From Firm-04 sp946413695 (GTDB lineage Bacteria; Bacillota; Clostridia; Oscillospirales; Ruminococcaceae), in assembly GCA_946413695.1 (NCBI GenBank), contig CAMKLV010000043.1, forward strand, positions 1 to 28,542: a stretch of 28,542 bases of DNA, in the 5' to 3' direction. Positions 7,271 to 15,403 of this stretch are shown here, piece by piece. The notes beneath the pieces are model-generated. The model saw only the letters and a list, made by a program, of their open reading frames with translations, did no database searches and was not told the origin of the DNA. Both the position numbers and the translations under genes were made by a program. The first letter of the stretch is position 1. Each line of letters starts with the position of its first letter.

Positions 7271-9511
7271 ATGGCACTACGGAAAATCACGGCATTTCTC
7301 AGTGCTGCCGCCATGCTGCTGACGGGCGCAGTCCCGGCAGTGACGGCATCCGCAGAGAGCGGCAGGACATTCACGGTCGGCTTTGACGCGGAATTTCCGC
7401 CCTATGGCTATCAGGACGAATCCGGCGAGTATGTCGGCTTCGATCTCTCGCTTGCGGAGGAGGTCTGCAAGCGGCAGGGCTGGAAGCTGAAAAAAGTCCC
7501 GATTGAATGGAACTCCAAGGATATGGAGCTCAAGACCGGCGCGATCGACTGCATCTGGAACGGCTTTACCATCAACGGCAGAGAGAATGACTATACATGG
7601 TCGGAGCCCTATGTCGATAATTCGCAGGTCGCGATCGTCCGCACGGAATCGGAGATCAATCAGCTCAGCGATATGAAGGGTAAAATTGTCGCTGTGCAGA
7701 CAGACAGCTCCGCGCTTGCCGCATTCACCGGCGAGGACGCGGAGGAATCCAATATCGAGCTTGCAAAGAGCTTCAAAGAGCTGCAGCAGGTCGGGGATTA
7801 CAACAGCGCGTTCATGAATCTCGAGAGCGGTGCGGTCGATGTCATCTGCATGGATATCGGTGTCGCGAACTATGAGATTGCGGCGCGCGGCGGCGAATTC
7901 CGCATGCTCGAGGAGCAGATTTCCTCGGAGGAATACGGCGTCGGATTCCTCAAGGGCAACACCGAACTGCGCGATGAAGTGCAGGACACGCTCTACGATA
8001 TGGTGCGCGACGGCACATTCGCAAAAATCGCCGCCGACTGGGAGCTGACCGACTGCGTCTGTCTCACCGCGCCGGATGCTGACACGGAGACGGTCGGGGA
8101 GAGCAGAACATTCACCGTCGGCTTTGACGCGGAGTTCCCGCCCTATGGCTATCAGGATGAATCCGGCGAATATGTCGGCTTCGATCTCTCGCTCGCGGAG
8201 GAGGTCTGCAAGCGCCGCGGCTGGACGCTCGTCAAGCAGCCGATCGACTGGAACTCCAAGGATATGGAGCTCAAAACCGGCGCGATCGACTGCATCTGGA
8301 ACGGCTTTACGATCAACGGCAGAGAAAACGATTATACATGGTCGGTGCCGTATGTCGATAATTCGCAGGTTGTGGTTGTCCGCAGCGATTCGGATATCAA
8401 AGCGCTGAACGATCTTTCCGGCAGAACCGTTGCCGTGCAGGCGGACAGCTCCGCGCTTGCCGCATTCACCGGCGAGGATGCCGAAGAAGCAAATATCGAG
8501 CTTGCAAAGAGCTTTAAGGAGCTGCAGCAGGTCGGCGATTACAACAGCGCTTTCCTGAACCTCGAAAGCGGTGCCGTCGATGCGATCTGCATGGATATCG
8601 GCGTGGCGAATTATGAGATCGCTGCCCGCGGCGGCAAGTTCACAATGCTCGATGAACATGTTTCCTCTGAGGCATACGGCATCGGATTCCTCAAGGGCAA
8701 TACAGAGCTGCGCGATCAGGTGCAGGAAACGCTCCTGACCATGCTCGATGACGGCACATTCGCGAAGATCGCAGCGGAATGGGAGCTCTCCGACAGCGTT
8801 TGCCTGACACGCGATACCGAGACAAAAACCGAGACCGCCGTGCAGGAGACACCGTTCGGCGAAAAGCTCGCGGGCATCTGCAAGCAGCTTTTGAAGGGCG
8901 TCGGCGCATCGCTGGCAATTTTCTTCCTGACGCTGCTCTTTGCGCTGCCGCTCGGTCTGCTGATCGCCTTCGGCAAGATGAGCAAATTCAAGCCGCTCAG
9001 CTGGCTCGTCACCGTCTATATCTCGATTGTCCGCGGCACGCCGCTGATGCTGCAATTGCTGGTTGTGTTCTTCGGCCCGTATTATCTGTTCGGCGTATCG
9101 ACCACGGCATCGTACCGCTTCTATGCGGTCATCATCGGATTTACGCTCAACTATGCGGCGTACTTTGCCGAGATCTACCGCTCGGGCATTCAGGCGGTTC
9201 CGAAGGGACAGCATGAGGCATGCGAGATTCTCGGCTATTCCAGATCGCAGAAGTTCTTTAAGATCGTGTTCCCGCAGATGGTCAAGAATATCATCCCCTC
9301 GATCACGAACGAAGTCATTACGCTCGTCAAGGATACCTCGCTTGCTTTCGCGATCTCCTATACGGAGATGTTCACGCTGGCAAAGCAGGTCGCGGCGGCA
9401 CAGGCAACCATTATGCCGCTGTTTATCGCAGGCGTGTTCTATTATGTGTTCAATGCGGTTGTCGCGTTTGTCATGGATCGCATTGAGAAGAAGCTCAACT
9501 TTTTCAGATAA
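7271..9511 (+). CDS. Polar amino-acid ABC transporter: two fused substrate-binding domains plus permease (GlnP-like)
   Basis: A 746-aa importer subunit combining three parts: a signal sequence (residues 1-28, ending TASAES), two tandem SBP_bac_3 domains (about 32-265 and 279-512), and a BPD_transp_1 permease (about 530-746). Both binding domains keep the family features: GFDAEFPPYGY, the binding Arg in NGRENDYTWS-x-PY, and the hinge VAVQ-x-DSSA. The permease has the EAA loop (EACEILGYSRSQKFFKIVFPQ). The layout matches lactic-acid-bacterial GlnP, which imports glutamine, glutamate or asparagine with two fused domains, but the ligand here is not determined. The two domains are roughly 84% identical by hand count, unusually close. 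There is no lipobox Cys, as expected when the domains stay anchored to the permease. The ATPase gene follows after 15 bases. Confidence 0.93.
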   Translation: MALRKITAFLSAAAMLLTGAVPAVTASAESGRTFTVGFDAEFPPYGYQDESGEYVGFDLSLAEEVCKRQGWKLKKVPIEWNSKDMELKTGAIDCIWNGFTINGRENDYTWSEPYVDNSQVAIVRTESEINQLSDMKGKIVAVQTDSSALAAFTGEDAEESNIELAKSFKELQQVGDYNSAFMNLESGAVDVICMDIGVANYEIAARGGEFRMLEEQISSEEYGVGFLKGNTELRDEVQDTLYDMVRDGTFAKIAADWELTDCVCLTAPDADTETVGESRTFTVGFDAEFPPYGYQDESGEYVGFDLSLAEEVCKRRGWTLVKQPIDWNSKDMELKTGAIDCIWNGFTINGRENDYTWSVPYVDNSQVVVVRSDSDIKALNDLSGRTVAVQADSSALAAFTGEDAEEANIELAKSFKELQQVGDYNSAFLNLESGAVDAICMDIGVANYEIAARGGKFTMLDEHVSSEAYGIGFLKGNTELRDQVQETLLTMLDDGTFAKIAAEWELSDSVCLTRDTETKTETAVQETPFGEKLAGICKQLLKGVGASLAIFFLTLLFALPLGLLIAFGKMSKFKPLSWLVTVYISIVRGTPLMLQLLVVFFGPYYLFGVSTTASYRFYAVIIGFTLNYAAYFAEIYRSGIQAVPKGQHEACEILGYSRSQKFFKIVFPQMVKNIIPSITNEVITLVKDTSLAFAISYTEMFTLAKQVAAAQATIMPLFIAGVFYYVFNAVVAFVMDRIEKKLNFFR
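7364..8806 (+). repeat. In-frame tandem duplication of the substrate-binding domain
   Basis: The coding sequence from 7364 is repeated from 8105 with a 741-base period (247 codons). Long stretches are identical at the DNA level (for example around 7376-7480 against 8117-8221). This indicates a recent duplication or ongoing gene conversion. Confidence 0.9.
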
Positions 9512-9526
9512 GTGAGGTGACAGCAA

Positions 9527-10288
9527 ATGAATAATCTGCTTGAAGTCAAGAATATCAAAAAGAGCTTTGACGATCTCGAGGTGCTGAAGGATATCAGCAT
9601 GACCGTCGGTGAGGGCGAGGTTGTCTCGATTCTCGGACCCTCCGGCTCGGGTAAATCGACGTTTCTGCGCTGCATCTCCATGCTCGAAACGATCGACGGC
9701 GGCACCATGACCTACTGCGGAAAGGACGCGGTCAAAACCGTGGACGGCAAGCCGCAGTATGTCGGGAAATCCGACCTGCAGGAGATCAAGCACACGTTCG
9801 GGCTGGTCTTCCAGAATTTCAATCTGTTCCCGCATTATTCGGTGCTCAAAAATATCACGGATGCGCCGATCCATGTCCTAAAGCGTGATAAGGCAGAGGT
9901 CATGAAAGAGGCGCAGGTGCTCCTGAAAAAGATGGGGCTTTCGGATAAGGGCGATTATTATCCCTATCAGCTTTCCGGCGGACAGCAGCAGCGTGTCGCG
10001 ATTGCGCGGGCACTTGCGATGAAGCCGAAAATGCTGTTCTTCGATGAGCCGACCTCCGCCCTCGATCCGGAGCTGACTGCCGAAATTCTCAAGGTGCTCA
10101 AGGAGCTCGCGGCAGAGAAAATGACCATGCTGATCGTCACCCACGAGATTGATTTTGCGCGCAGTGTGTCGAATCATGTGGTGTTCATGGACGGCGGCGT
10201 GATCGTTGAGCAGGGCGACCCGAAGGACGTCATCGACAATCCCTCTAATGACCGTACCCGCGCCTTCCTCAAGAAACTCGAGCAGTGA
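9527..10288 (+). CDS. Polar amino-acid ABC transporter ATP-binding protein (GlnQ-like)
   Basis: A 253-aa ATPase that powers the importer encoded just upstream. Walker A is GPSGSGKST (residues 37-45), the Q-loop lies in VFQNFNLFPH, the signature is LSGGQQQRVAIARAL, Walker B is MLFFDEPTSALD with the catalytic Glu, and the switch His is in IVTHE. These features and the length are typical of the PAAT family (GlnQ/HisP). There is an extra stretch between Walker A and the Q-loop (KDAVKTVDGKPQYVGKSD), longer than in many family members. Translation starts 15 bases after the permease stop with a GTGAGGTGA site, so it is co-transcribed. The last two codons and the stop (GAG CAG TGA) overlap the terminal repeat of element A1. 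Confidence 0.95.
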   Translation: MNNLLEVKNIKKSFDDLEVLKDISMTVGEGEVVSILGPSGSGKSTFLRCISMLETIDGGTMTYCGKDAVKTVDGKPQYVGKSDLQEIKHTFGLVFQNFNLFPHYSVLKNITDAPIHVLKRDKAEVMKEAQVLLKKMGLSDKGDYYPYQLSGGQQQRVAIARALAMKPKMLFFDEPTSALDPELTAEILKVLKELAAEKMTMLIVTHEIDFARSVSNHVVFMDGGVIVEQGDPKDVIDNPSNDRTRAFLKKLEQ

Positions 10289-10549
10289 GAGAGGTGTCTC
10301 CGACGGATTGATAATGGGGCGCTGCCCCATACCCCGCCAAAGGGTCTCTGACCCTTTGGAATCCCATTTTAATGTGTGGATAGAACAAAGCCGCTCAGGT
10401 TTGCGAAATGCGCAGATTGAGCGGCTTTGTATTTATACAGAAACATGGGGTCTGGGGTCAATGACCCAAGCAGGGGTTTGGGGCACAGTTTGCGCAGCAA
10501 CACTGTAAGTCCCACATTACAGATCCATCGGAGATACCTTATCTCACTG
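10283..10549. repeat. Intergenic element A, copy 1 (267 bp, terminal inverted repeats, internal hairpins)
   Basis: Both ends begin CAGTGAGA reading inward, continue through G-TATCTCCGA/GTGTCTCCGA to a TAATG motif, and form an imperfect inverted repeat of about 29 bases. Internally there is a GGGGC-gct-GCCCC hairpin, CCAAAGGGTC-tc-TGACCCTTTGG, a terminator stem at 10385-10430, and a GCACAGTTTGCGCAGCAACA block near 10482. The TGA stops of both convergent neighbours (10286-10288 and 10544-10546) lie in the terminal repeats. Related copies are at 20579-20850 and 58-180. Confidence 0.8.
10385..10436. terminator. Bidirectional terminator inside element A1
   Basis: ACAAAGCCGCTCA (10385-10397) pairs with TGAGCGGCTTTGT (10418-10430). 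The plus strand continues TATTTAT and the minus strand TTCTAT. It is placed to stop transcripts from both the GlnQ-like gene and the anti-sigma gene. Confidence 0.7.
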
Positions 10550-12646
10550 CTGCGGGTAATCCTCGGGGAGAATGGTGTAATCGAAGTTGAGAAATTCGCC
10601 GTAGCCCATTTCATATTCGAGCATAAAATCCTGATGATACTCGATATTGGTAATCGTCCAGTCAAAGGGCTTGCCCTGTTCCGGCGGCACCGGGGTATAC
10701 TCAATGTAGAGCACACCGTCTGTGAGGAGCAGCTCCTGCATGAAGCTCTTGTGATCTGCGCGCTCCTCCACTTTGCTTGTGAGCGGTTCCAGTTCTTTGA
10801 TCTTCGCGATCGAATCGCCGACCTGAACAAATGCGTAATCGCTGTAGGAATGCGTTTTGGAAATCCACATGCTGTGCGTGATGTTATCATCGCAGAAATA
10901 GGTGTAGAACAGTCCGCCGTTTTCAACCGGCTGCACGGTATACGAATGATGTTCATCCATATGGCGCGTGACCTGCGGTGTCAGCTTGCTTTTGAATGCC
11001 TCCTGTGTTGCGGTGTCCGGCACTGCGGAATTGTCCTTCCAGCGGAACATCATGAATGCGTCTTGCTGCGGCAGCAGAACGGGGCTTTCTGTGACGGCTG
11101 CGGTTGTGACGGTTGTCTCCGCAGCGGTTTCCTGCGTGACAGTTGTTGTGTCAGCGATCTGTTCTGCAAAATCCTGTTCGTTGATGCATGTCATACCGGT
11201 AAGGTCGGGCTGCTTGACAGGTGCCGCATCGTCCTCAAACTGCATATTTTCCGCGATGACAAAATCCGTGAGATTTCCGTTTTCATCATAGCCGAAATAG
11301 CGCATCAGGATGCCGGTTTCCTCATCGACATAGAATACGAAATCCTGCACATGGAGGCTTTTGCCGTAGGTACCGGTCAGTTTTCCGGTGATCTCCGTGC
11401 AGACTCTGCCGTTGATCTGATCCCTGCCGGTGATCTCCCAGTTTTTGAAATTGTTGAGGTATCCGAGAATGCGCTCCTCGGAGTGCAGTGAATTTTTAGC
11501 ACGGCCGAATGACGGTTCACCGCGGAACTGCCACTTGTCAATCTCCTCAATATTGGTCTCATGATCAGAAGTTTGTTCGACCGGTCCGGGGATATCAATG
11601 CGGTGATTGTTATAATGACTGATCTCATAGGAACCGACACTGCTGTCCAGAATATCATAGCATATATCATCCTGAACAGCATAGGTCATGCCGCGATCAA
11701 ATTGCAGCTGATCGAGGTTCAGTTCGCGCAGGGTCTCCATATCGGAACCTGTGTAAAGATTGGTATCCTCATAGAATGTGCCGAGATTGAGATTTGTCTG
11801 GAAATCGGAAACCAGCAGTTTACAGCGCGGCTCTGTACCTTCAAAATAGTAATTCGACACATAGACCGTGCCGGAGACGCGGCTGAAATAGTCGAAGCTG
11901 TTGCACATCTTATAGAAGATGCCTTCCTGCGTGGACATGTCGCATTCCTTCGGGTTGATGACAAAATTCTTCCAGATTTCCGGCGTGCCGATTGTATCCT
12001 CTCGGCACCATGTCAGGCGATTGACCAGATCATCGCCCTCATGCTGTGCGGCGCGGCGGATCGCCTCGACCGCCTCCTGCGGAAACTGATAAATCGCGCC
12101 GTGATCTGCGTAACCGTCCGCCGAGACACGCACAAGATCATTTGGAAACATGGTCAGAACAAGCCGCTCGGGCTCGTTTTCATCGTAGGCATAGAGGGTA
12201 ATACGCTCGCCGTCTGGGATTTCGGTGCTGTCATCCGCACGGACGCATTCCTTATCCATGAGCGCAGTTGAAATGGCGGTCTGTTCCTCTTCGGTCGGCG
12301 TATAGGCGCAGGGCGCGTATGCAGGTGTCATAATGCGCATGAATGCAGTCCGAAGATTATCGTCAAATTCAATGCTTGATCCATTGAGGTTATCAGAGGA
12401 AGCGGTGCTGTCGGTGATTTCCTCGATTTCCGCCATAGATTCATTTGTGGTCAGCGGGGACTGATGCAGCTTCGGCAGGAAAATGACCGCCGCAAGACCT
12501 GCGCAGCAGACCGCCGCGCCGCTGACGAGTGCCGGCATCCATGATCTGCGCTTTGTATGTGCGGCGCTTGCTGCACGGGCATCCGCCTTCTGCTGGTAGC
12601 GCGGGGAGATATCGCGCATCATTTCTTTGAGTTGCTTATTTGTCAT
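10544..12646 (-). CDS. Membrane-anchored anti-sigma-like protein with large extracytoplasmic region
   Basis: A 700-aa protein overlapping the upstream ECF sigma gene by ATGA, the usual arrangement of a sigma and its antagonist. The cytoplasmic N-terminus (about 1-34) contains MRDISPRYQQKAD, resembling the short helical sigma-binding segment of clostridial anti-sigmas. One membrane helix lies at about 36-57. The rest is outside: a long region with a LolA/RseB-like character (GRVCTEITGKLTG, then FYVDEETGILMRYFGYDENG at about 420-455), a Thr/Ala-rich linker (about 500-525), and a C-terminal domain of about 170 residues. There is no zinc-finger motif. It is presumably a surface sensor that holds the sigma factor; the ligand is unknown. 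The final CAG CAG TGA lies in the terminal repeat of element A1. Confidence 0.75.
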   Translation of the reverse strand: MTNKQLKEMMRDISPRYQQKADARAASAAHTKRRSWMPALVSGAAVCCAGLAAVIFLPKLHQSPLTTNESMAEIEEITDSTASSDNLNGSSIEFDDNLRTAFMRIMTPAYAPCAYTPTEEEQTAISTALMDKECVRADDSTEIPDGERITLYAYDENEPERLVLTMFPNDLVRVSADGYADHGAIYQFPQEAVEAIRRAAQHEGDDLVNRLTWCREDTIGTPEIWKNFVINPKECDMSTQEGIFYKMCNSFDYFSRVSGTVYVSNYYFEGTEPRCKLLVSDFQTNLNLGTFYEDTNLYTGSDMETLRELNLDQLQFDRGMTYAVQDDICYDILDSSVGSYEISHYNNHRIDIPGPVEQTSDHETNIEEIDKWQFRGEPSFGRAKNSLHSEERILGYLNNFKNWEITGRDQINGRVCTEITGKLTGTYGKSLHVQDFVFYVDEETGILMRYFGYDENGNLTDFVIAENMQFEDDAAPVKQPDLTGMTCINEQDFAEQIADTTTVTQETAAETTVTTAAVTESPVLLPQQDAFMMFRWKDNSAVPDTATQEAFKSKLTPQVTRHMDEHHSYTVQPVENGGLFYTYFCDDNITHSMWISKTHSYSDYAFVQVGDSIAKIKELEPLTSKVEERADHKSFMQELLLTDGVLYIEYTPVPPEQGKPFDWTITNIEYHQDFMLEYEMGYGEFLNFDYTILPEDYPQQ

Positions 12647-13200
12647 AAGAGTCCCTCCTTTTTGAGGTAGGCTTTGAGTTTCCGGCGGGTCTGCATCAGT
12701 GATTTGCGGACATGTGCGCCGGAGATTCCGAATTTTTCAGCGATCTCGCGCGGCTGACTTTCATTGTGCCAGCGCTCGGTGAAGATCGTCTGTGCATCGT
12801 CTGAGAGTGTATCCAGAAAGCGCTCGACGGCTTCGGTGAGTAATCTGTGCCCGATCGTATCCTCGACCGTTTCGCCTGCACGGAGCGTCTCGCCGACATC
12901 CTCGAGGGAGGCAGTAGTTTCACCGCCGCCGCGCTTCTGCGCCTGCTGTCTGCGGATGCGGTCGAGCGCCGTGTGCTGCGTCAGGGTGATGATGAACGCC
13001 TCAAGATTCTGGGGCTTTGCCGGAGGAATCTGCTGCCAGAGCTTCATCAGCACATCGCTGACGCATTCCTCCGCGTCCTCATGGGAATGTAAATACCGGT
13101 TTGCCGTTCTCAGACAAGCCGCGCTGTACCGTTCAGATACAGCCTGCACCGCACGTTCATCACGCGCCTGAAACAGGTCAATGATCTGATCGTCTGTCAT
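12643..13200 (-). CDS. ECF-family RNA polymerase sigma factor
   Basis: A 185-aa sigma-70 family ECF factor. Region 2 spans about 10-75, with the core-binding HEDAEECVSDVLMKLWQQI. Region 4 spans about 125-180, with a helix-turn-helix (PREIAEKFGISGAHVRKSL) followed by a basic helix. The linker contains QKRGGGE, shared with the sigma at 17252-17842 (EKRGGGQ), and both end in KEGLL, so the two are paralogous. The start at 13200 is supported by GAAAGGCGG upstream. Two tandem copies of a likely ECF promoter precede it, suggesting autoregulation. The downstream anti-sigma-like gene overlaps by 4 bases. Confidence 0.92.
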   Translation of the reverse strand: MTDDQIIDLFQARDERAVQAVSERYSAACLRTANRYLHSHEDAEECVSDVLMKLWQQIPPAKPQNLEAFIITLTQHTALDRIRRQQAQKRGGGETTASLEDVGETLRAGETVEDTIGHRLLTEAVERFLDTLSDDAQTIFTERWHNESQPREIAEKFGISGAHVRKSLMQTRRKLKAYLKKEGLL

Positions 13201-13239
13201 GTTTTTACCGCCTTTCGTAGGGGGATCCCTCTGTCTGTG

Positions 13240-13266
13240 CAGACGCAGGAAACATCATTTTGTTCC
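13240..13266 (-). promoter_or_regulatory. Putative ECF sigma promoter P1 (gene-proximal)
   Basis: On the minus strand, GGAAC (13262-13266), a 16-base spacer and CGTCTG (13240-13245), matching the GGAAC / CGTC pattern of ECF promoters. A start point would fall about 33 bases upstream of the sigma ATG. The block around it is repeated at 13345-13371. Confidence 0.6.
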
Positions 13267-13344
13267 GTTTGTTCTGCAATATTGCTTTTCTAAATCCGGT
13301 TCAGAATCGCGGACACAGGTTTTTGCCTGCCCCCTCTGTCTATG

Positions 13345-13371
13345 CAGACGCAGGAAATATTTTTTTGTTCC
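13345..13371 (-). promoter_or_regulatory. Putative ECF sigma promoter P2 (distal copy)
   Basis: The same minus-strand layout as P1: GGAAC (13367-13371), 16 bases, CGTCTG (13345-13350). The shared flanks (TTTCCTG before the -10 box and GACAGAGGG after it) show a 105-base-spaced duplication of the whole promoter. Confidence 0.6.
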
Positions 13372-13407
13372 AGTATATTATAATCTTTTTCTGAAAATAT
13401 TTCAATA

Positions 13408-13490
13408 GCCGGCAGAACCGGCAGCCATTTGTCTGCAGCCGTCCGGAAACCATGCTCCGTTTTGGCGCAACGGGCTGAGGAAAATCAATG
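13408..13490. repeat. Intergenic repeat B, copy 2
   Basis: A GCCGG-cagaa-CCGGC hairpin is followed by CCATTTGTCTGCAGCC and then CAACGGGCTGAGGA, aligning with 7021-7102. The region from 13201 to 13663 holds no credible gene: it contains the two ECF promoters, this repeat and the promoter of the exporter operon. Confidence 0.6.
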
Positions 13491-13589
13491 CTCGGTACGA
13501 AAAAGACTTGAAACGAAAAAGAGCCTGCGCTTGGATAAAGCATGGTTCTAAGATAGCTTTAGAAAAAGGGAGGCGGGCACTGCGCGGGC

Positions 13590-13618
13590 TTGACTTTATT
13601 GCACATATACTGTATAAT
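13590..13618 (+). promoter_or_regulatory. Sigma-A promoter of the ABC exporter operon
   Basis: TTGACT (13590-13595), a 17-base spacer and TATAAT (13613-13618), about 45 bases upstream of the ATG at 13664. Confidence 0.85.
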
Positions 13619-13663
13619 AGTATGGGTTTTTATGAGAAATTGCAAACGGAGATGATCTGACAA

Positions 13664-15403
13664 ATGAAAAAACTGCTGCGGTATCTCGCAGACTACAAAA
13701 AAGAATGCATCTTAGGCCCGCTGTTCAAGATGCTCGAGGCGACCTTTGAACTGTTCGTCCCGCTCGTCGTCAAATCCATGATCGACAAGGGCATTGCAAA
13801 CGGCGACACGGGCTATATTGTCCGCATGTGCCTGCTCATGGCGCTGCTCGCCGCAATCGGTCTGACAAACACCATCTTTGCACAGTATTTTGCCGCAAAG
13901 GCGGCGACCGGCTTTTCCGCAAAACTGCGCCATGCACTCATGGCACATATCCAGCGCATGACCTATACCGATCTTGATACGCTCGGCACCTCGTCGCTGA
14001 TTACGCGCATGACAAGCGATATCAACCAGCTTCAGACCGGCGTCAACCTGACCATCCGGCTGCTGCTGCGTTCGCCGTTCATCGTGTTCGGCGCGATGAT
14101 CATGGCGTTCACCGTTGATGTCAAGGCGGCGCTGGTGTTTGTGGTCGCGATTCCGCTGCTTTCGGTTGTGGTGTTCGGCATCATGCTGCTGACAATCCCG
14201 ATGTATAAAAAGGTGCAGGAGCAGCTCGATACCGTTACCGAGACAACGCGCGAAAATCTGACCGGCGTCCGCGTGATCCGCGCATTCCGGAATGAGGGTG
14301 CCGAGACGGTCGAATTCCGCGAGGAAAACCGGATGCTTGTCGCGATGCAGAAATCCGTCGGCAAGCTCTCCGCGCTGATGAATCCGCTGACCTATGTCAT
14401 TGTCAATCTCGCCGTGGTCGCGCTGATCTATGTCGGGGCGCTGCGCGTCGATGCGGGCGTGCTGACGCAGGGCGCGGTCATTGCGCTCTATAACTACATG
14501 TCGCAGATTCTCGTTGAGCTGATTAAATTTGCAAACTTTATCATCAGCGTGACAAAGGCGGTCGCGTGCGGCAACCGCATTGAAGCGGTGCTGGAATCCG
14601 GCACGCTGATTCCCGAAGACGATTCCGAGCCGCAGATTCCCGATGCAGAACGCGGCAGAATCACCTTTGATCATGTGACATTCACCTATGAAAATGCAGC
14701 AGAACCGTCGCTTTCCGATATCAGTTTTACGGCGGAGCGCGGCGATGTGATCGGCATTATCGGCGGCACGGGCTCGGGCAAATCGACGCTTGTCAACCTG
14801 ATTCCGCGCTTCTATGAGCCGACCGAAGGCAGCATCACAATTGACGGCATCCCGAGCAGCGAATTTCCGCATCATGCGCTGCGCAGACGCATCGGCACGG
14901 TGCCGCAGAAGGCGGTGCTGTTCCACGGGACAATCCGGCAGAATCTGCAGTGGGGCAATCAGAATGCCACGGACGAAGAACTGGAATCCGCGCTCAAAGC
15001 CGCGCAGGCGCTCGATGTTGTCCGCTCGAAAAAAGACGGGATTGACGAGATGATCACCGAGGGCGGACACAACTTTTCCGGCGGACAGCGGCAGCGCCTG
15101 ACCATTGCGCGCGCACTTGTCCGCAGACCGGAATTCCTGATTCTCGATGACAGTGCCTCGGCGCTCGATTACGCAACCGATGCGGCACTGCGGCAGTCCC
15201 TCAAAGAGCTGCCCGACCGCCCGACGGTGTTCATTGTCTCGCAGCGCACTGCGTCCATTCAGCATGCGGACAGGATTCTCGTGCTTGAGGACGGTCAGCT
15301 TGCGGGCATCGGGACGCATGCGGAGCTGCTGGAATCCTGCGCGGTTTATCAGGAGATTTATGCGTCGCAGTTCCCGAAAGAGGAGGTGGCGCACAATGGC
15401 TAA
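13664..15403 (+). CDS. ABC exporter half-transporter, degenerate-site subunit (LmrC/TM287-like)
   Basis: A 579-aa fused membrane/ATPase subunit of a type IV ABC exporter. The membrane domain (about 1-310) has six helices. The ATPase part carries Walker A GGTGSGKST (367-375), signature FSGGQRQR and Walker B LILDDSASALD. The residue after the Walker B Asp is Asp496, where an active ATPase site has Glu; this is the hallmark of the degenerate subunit in heterodimeric exporters such as LmrCD and TM287/288. Its own signature is canonical, as expected for the partner's active site. It overlaps the next gene by 8 bases. The substrate is unknown; drugs, lipids or peptides are all possible for this family. 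Confidence 0.92.
   Translation: MKKLLRYLADYKKECILGPLFKMLEATFELFVPLVVKSMIDKGIANGDTGYIVRMCLLMALLAAIGLTNTIFAQYFAAKAATGFSAKLRHALMAHIQRMTYTDLDTLGTSSLITRMTSDINQLQTGVNLTIRLLLRSPFIVFGAMIMAFTVDVKAALVFVVAIPLLSVVVFGIMLLTIPMYKKVQEQLDTVTETTRENLTGVRVIRAFRNEGAETVEFREENRMLVAMQKSVGKLSALMNPLTYVIVNLAVVALIYVGALRVDAGVLTQGAVIALYNYMSQILVELIKFANFIISVTKAVACGNRIEAVLESGTLIPEDDSEPQIPDAERGRITFDHVTFTYENAAEPSLSDISFTAERGDVIGIIGGTGSGKSTLVNLIPRFYEPTEGSITIDGIPSSEFPHHALRRRIGTVPQKAVLFHGTIRQNLQWGNQNATDEELESALKAAQALDVVRSKKDGIDEMITEGGHNFSGGQRQRLTIARALVRRPEFLILDDSASALDYATDAALRQSLKELPDRPTVFIVSQRTASIQHADRILVLEDGQLAGIGTHAELLESCAVYQEIYASQFPKEEVAHNG

Noticed and set aside
7277..9874. 865-residue open frame on the minus strand across the amino-acid transporter
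   Set aside because: It is antisense to a well-recognised binding-domain/permease gene. It is Leu/Arg/His/Asp-rich without motifs and arises from the GC-rich codon pattern; it also repeats itself only because the sense gene is duplicated.
10283..10549. Element A as an insertion sequence with its own transposase
   Set aside because: At 267 bp it has no coding capacity; any movement would need an enzyme supplied elsewhere, so it is listed only as a repeat.
13199..13408. 69-aa plus-strand frame with a repeated CLCRRRK motif
   Set aside because: The repeat in the peptide is only the translation of the duplicated ECF promoter; no ribosome site or conserved protein character.
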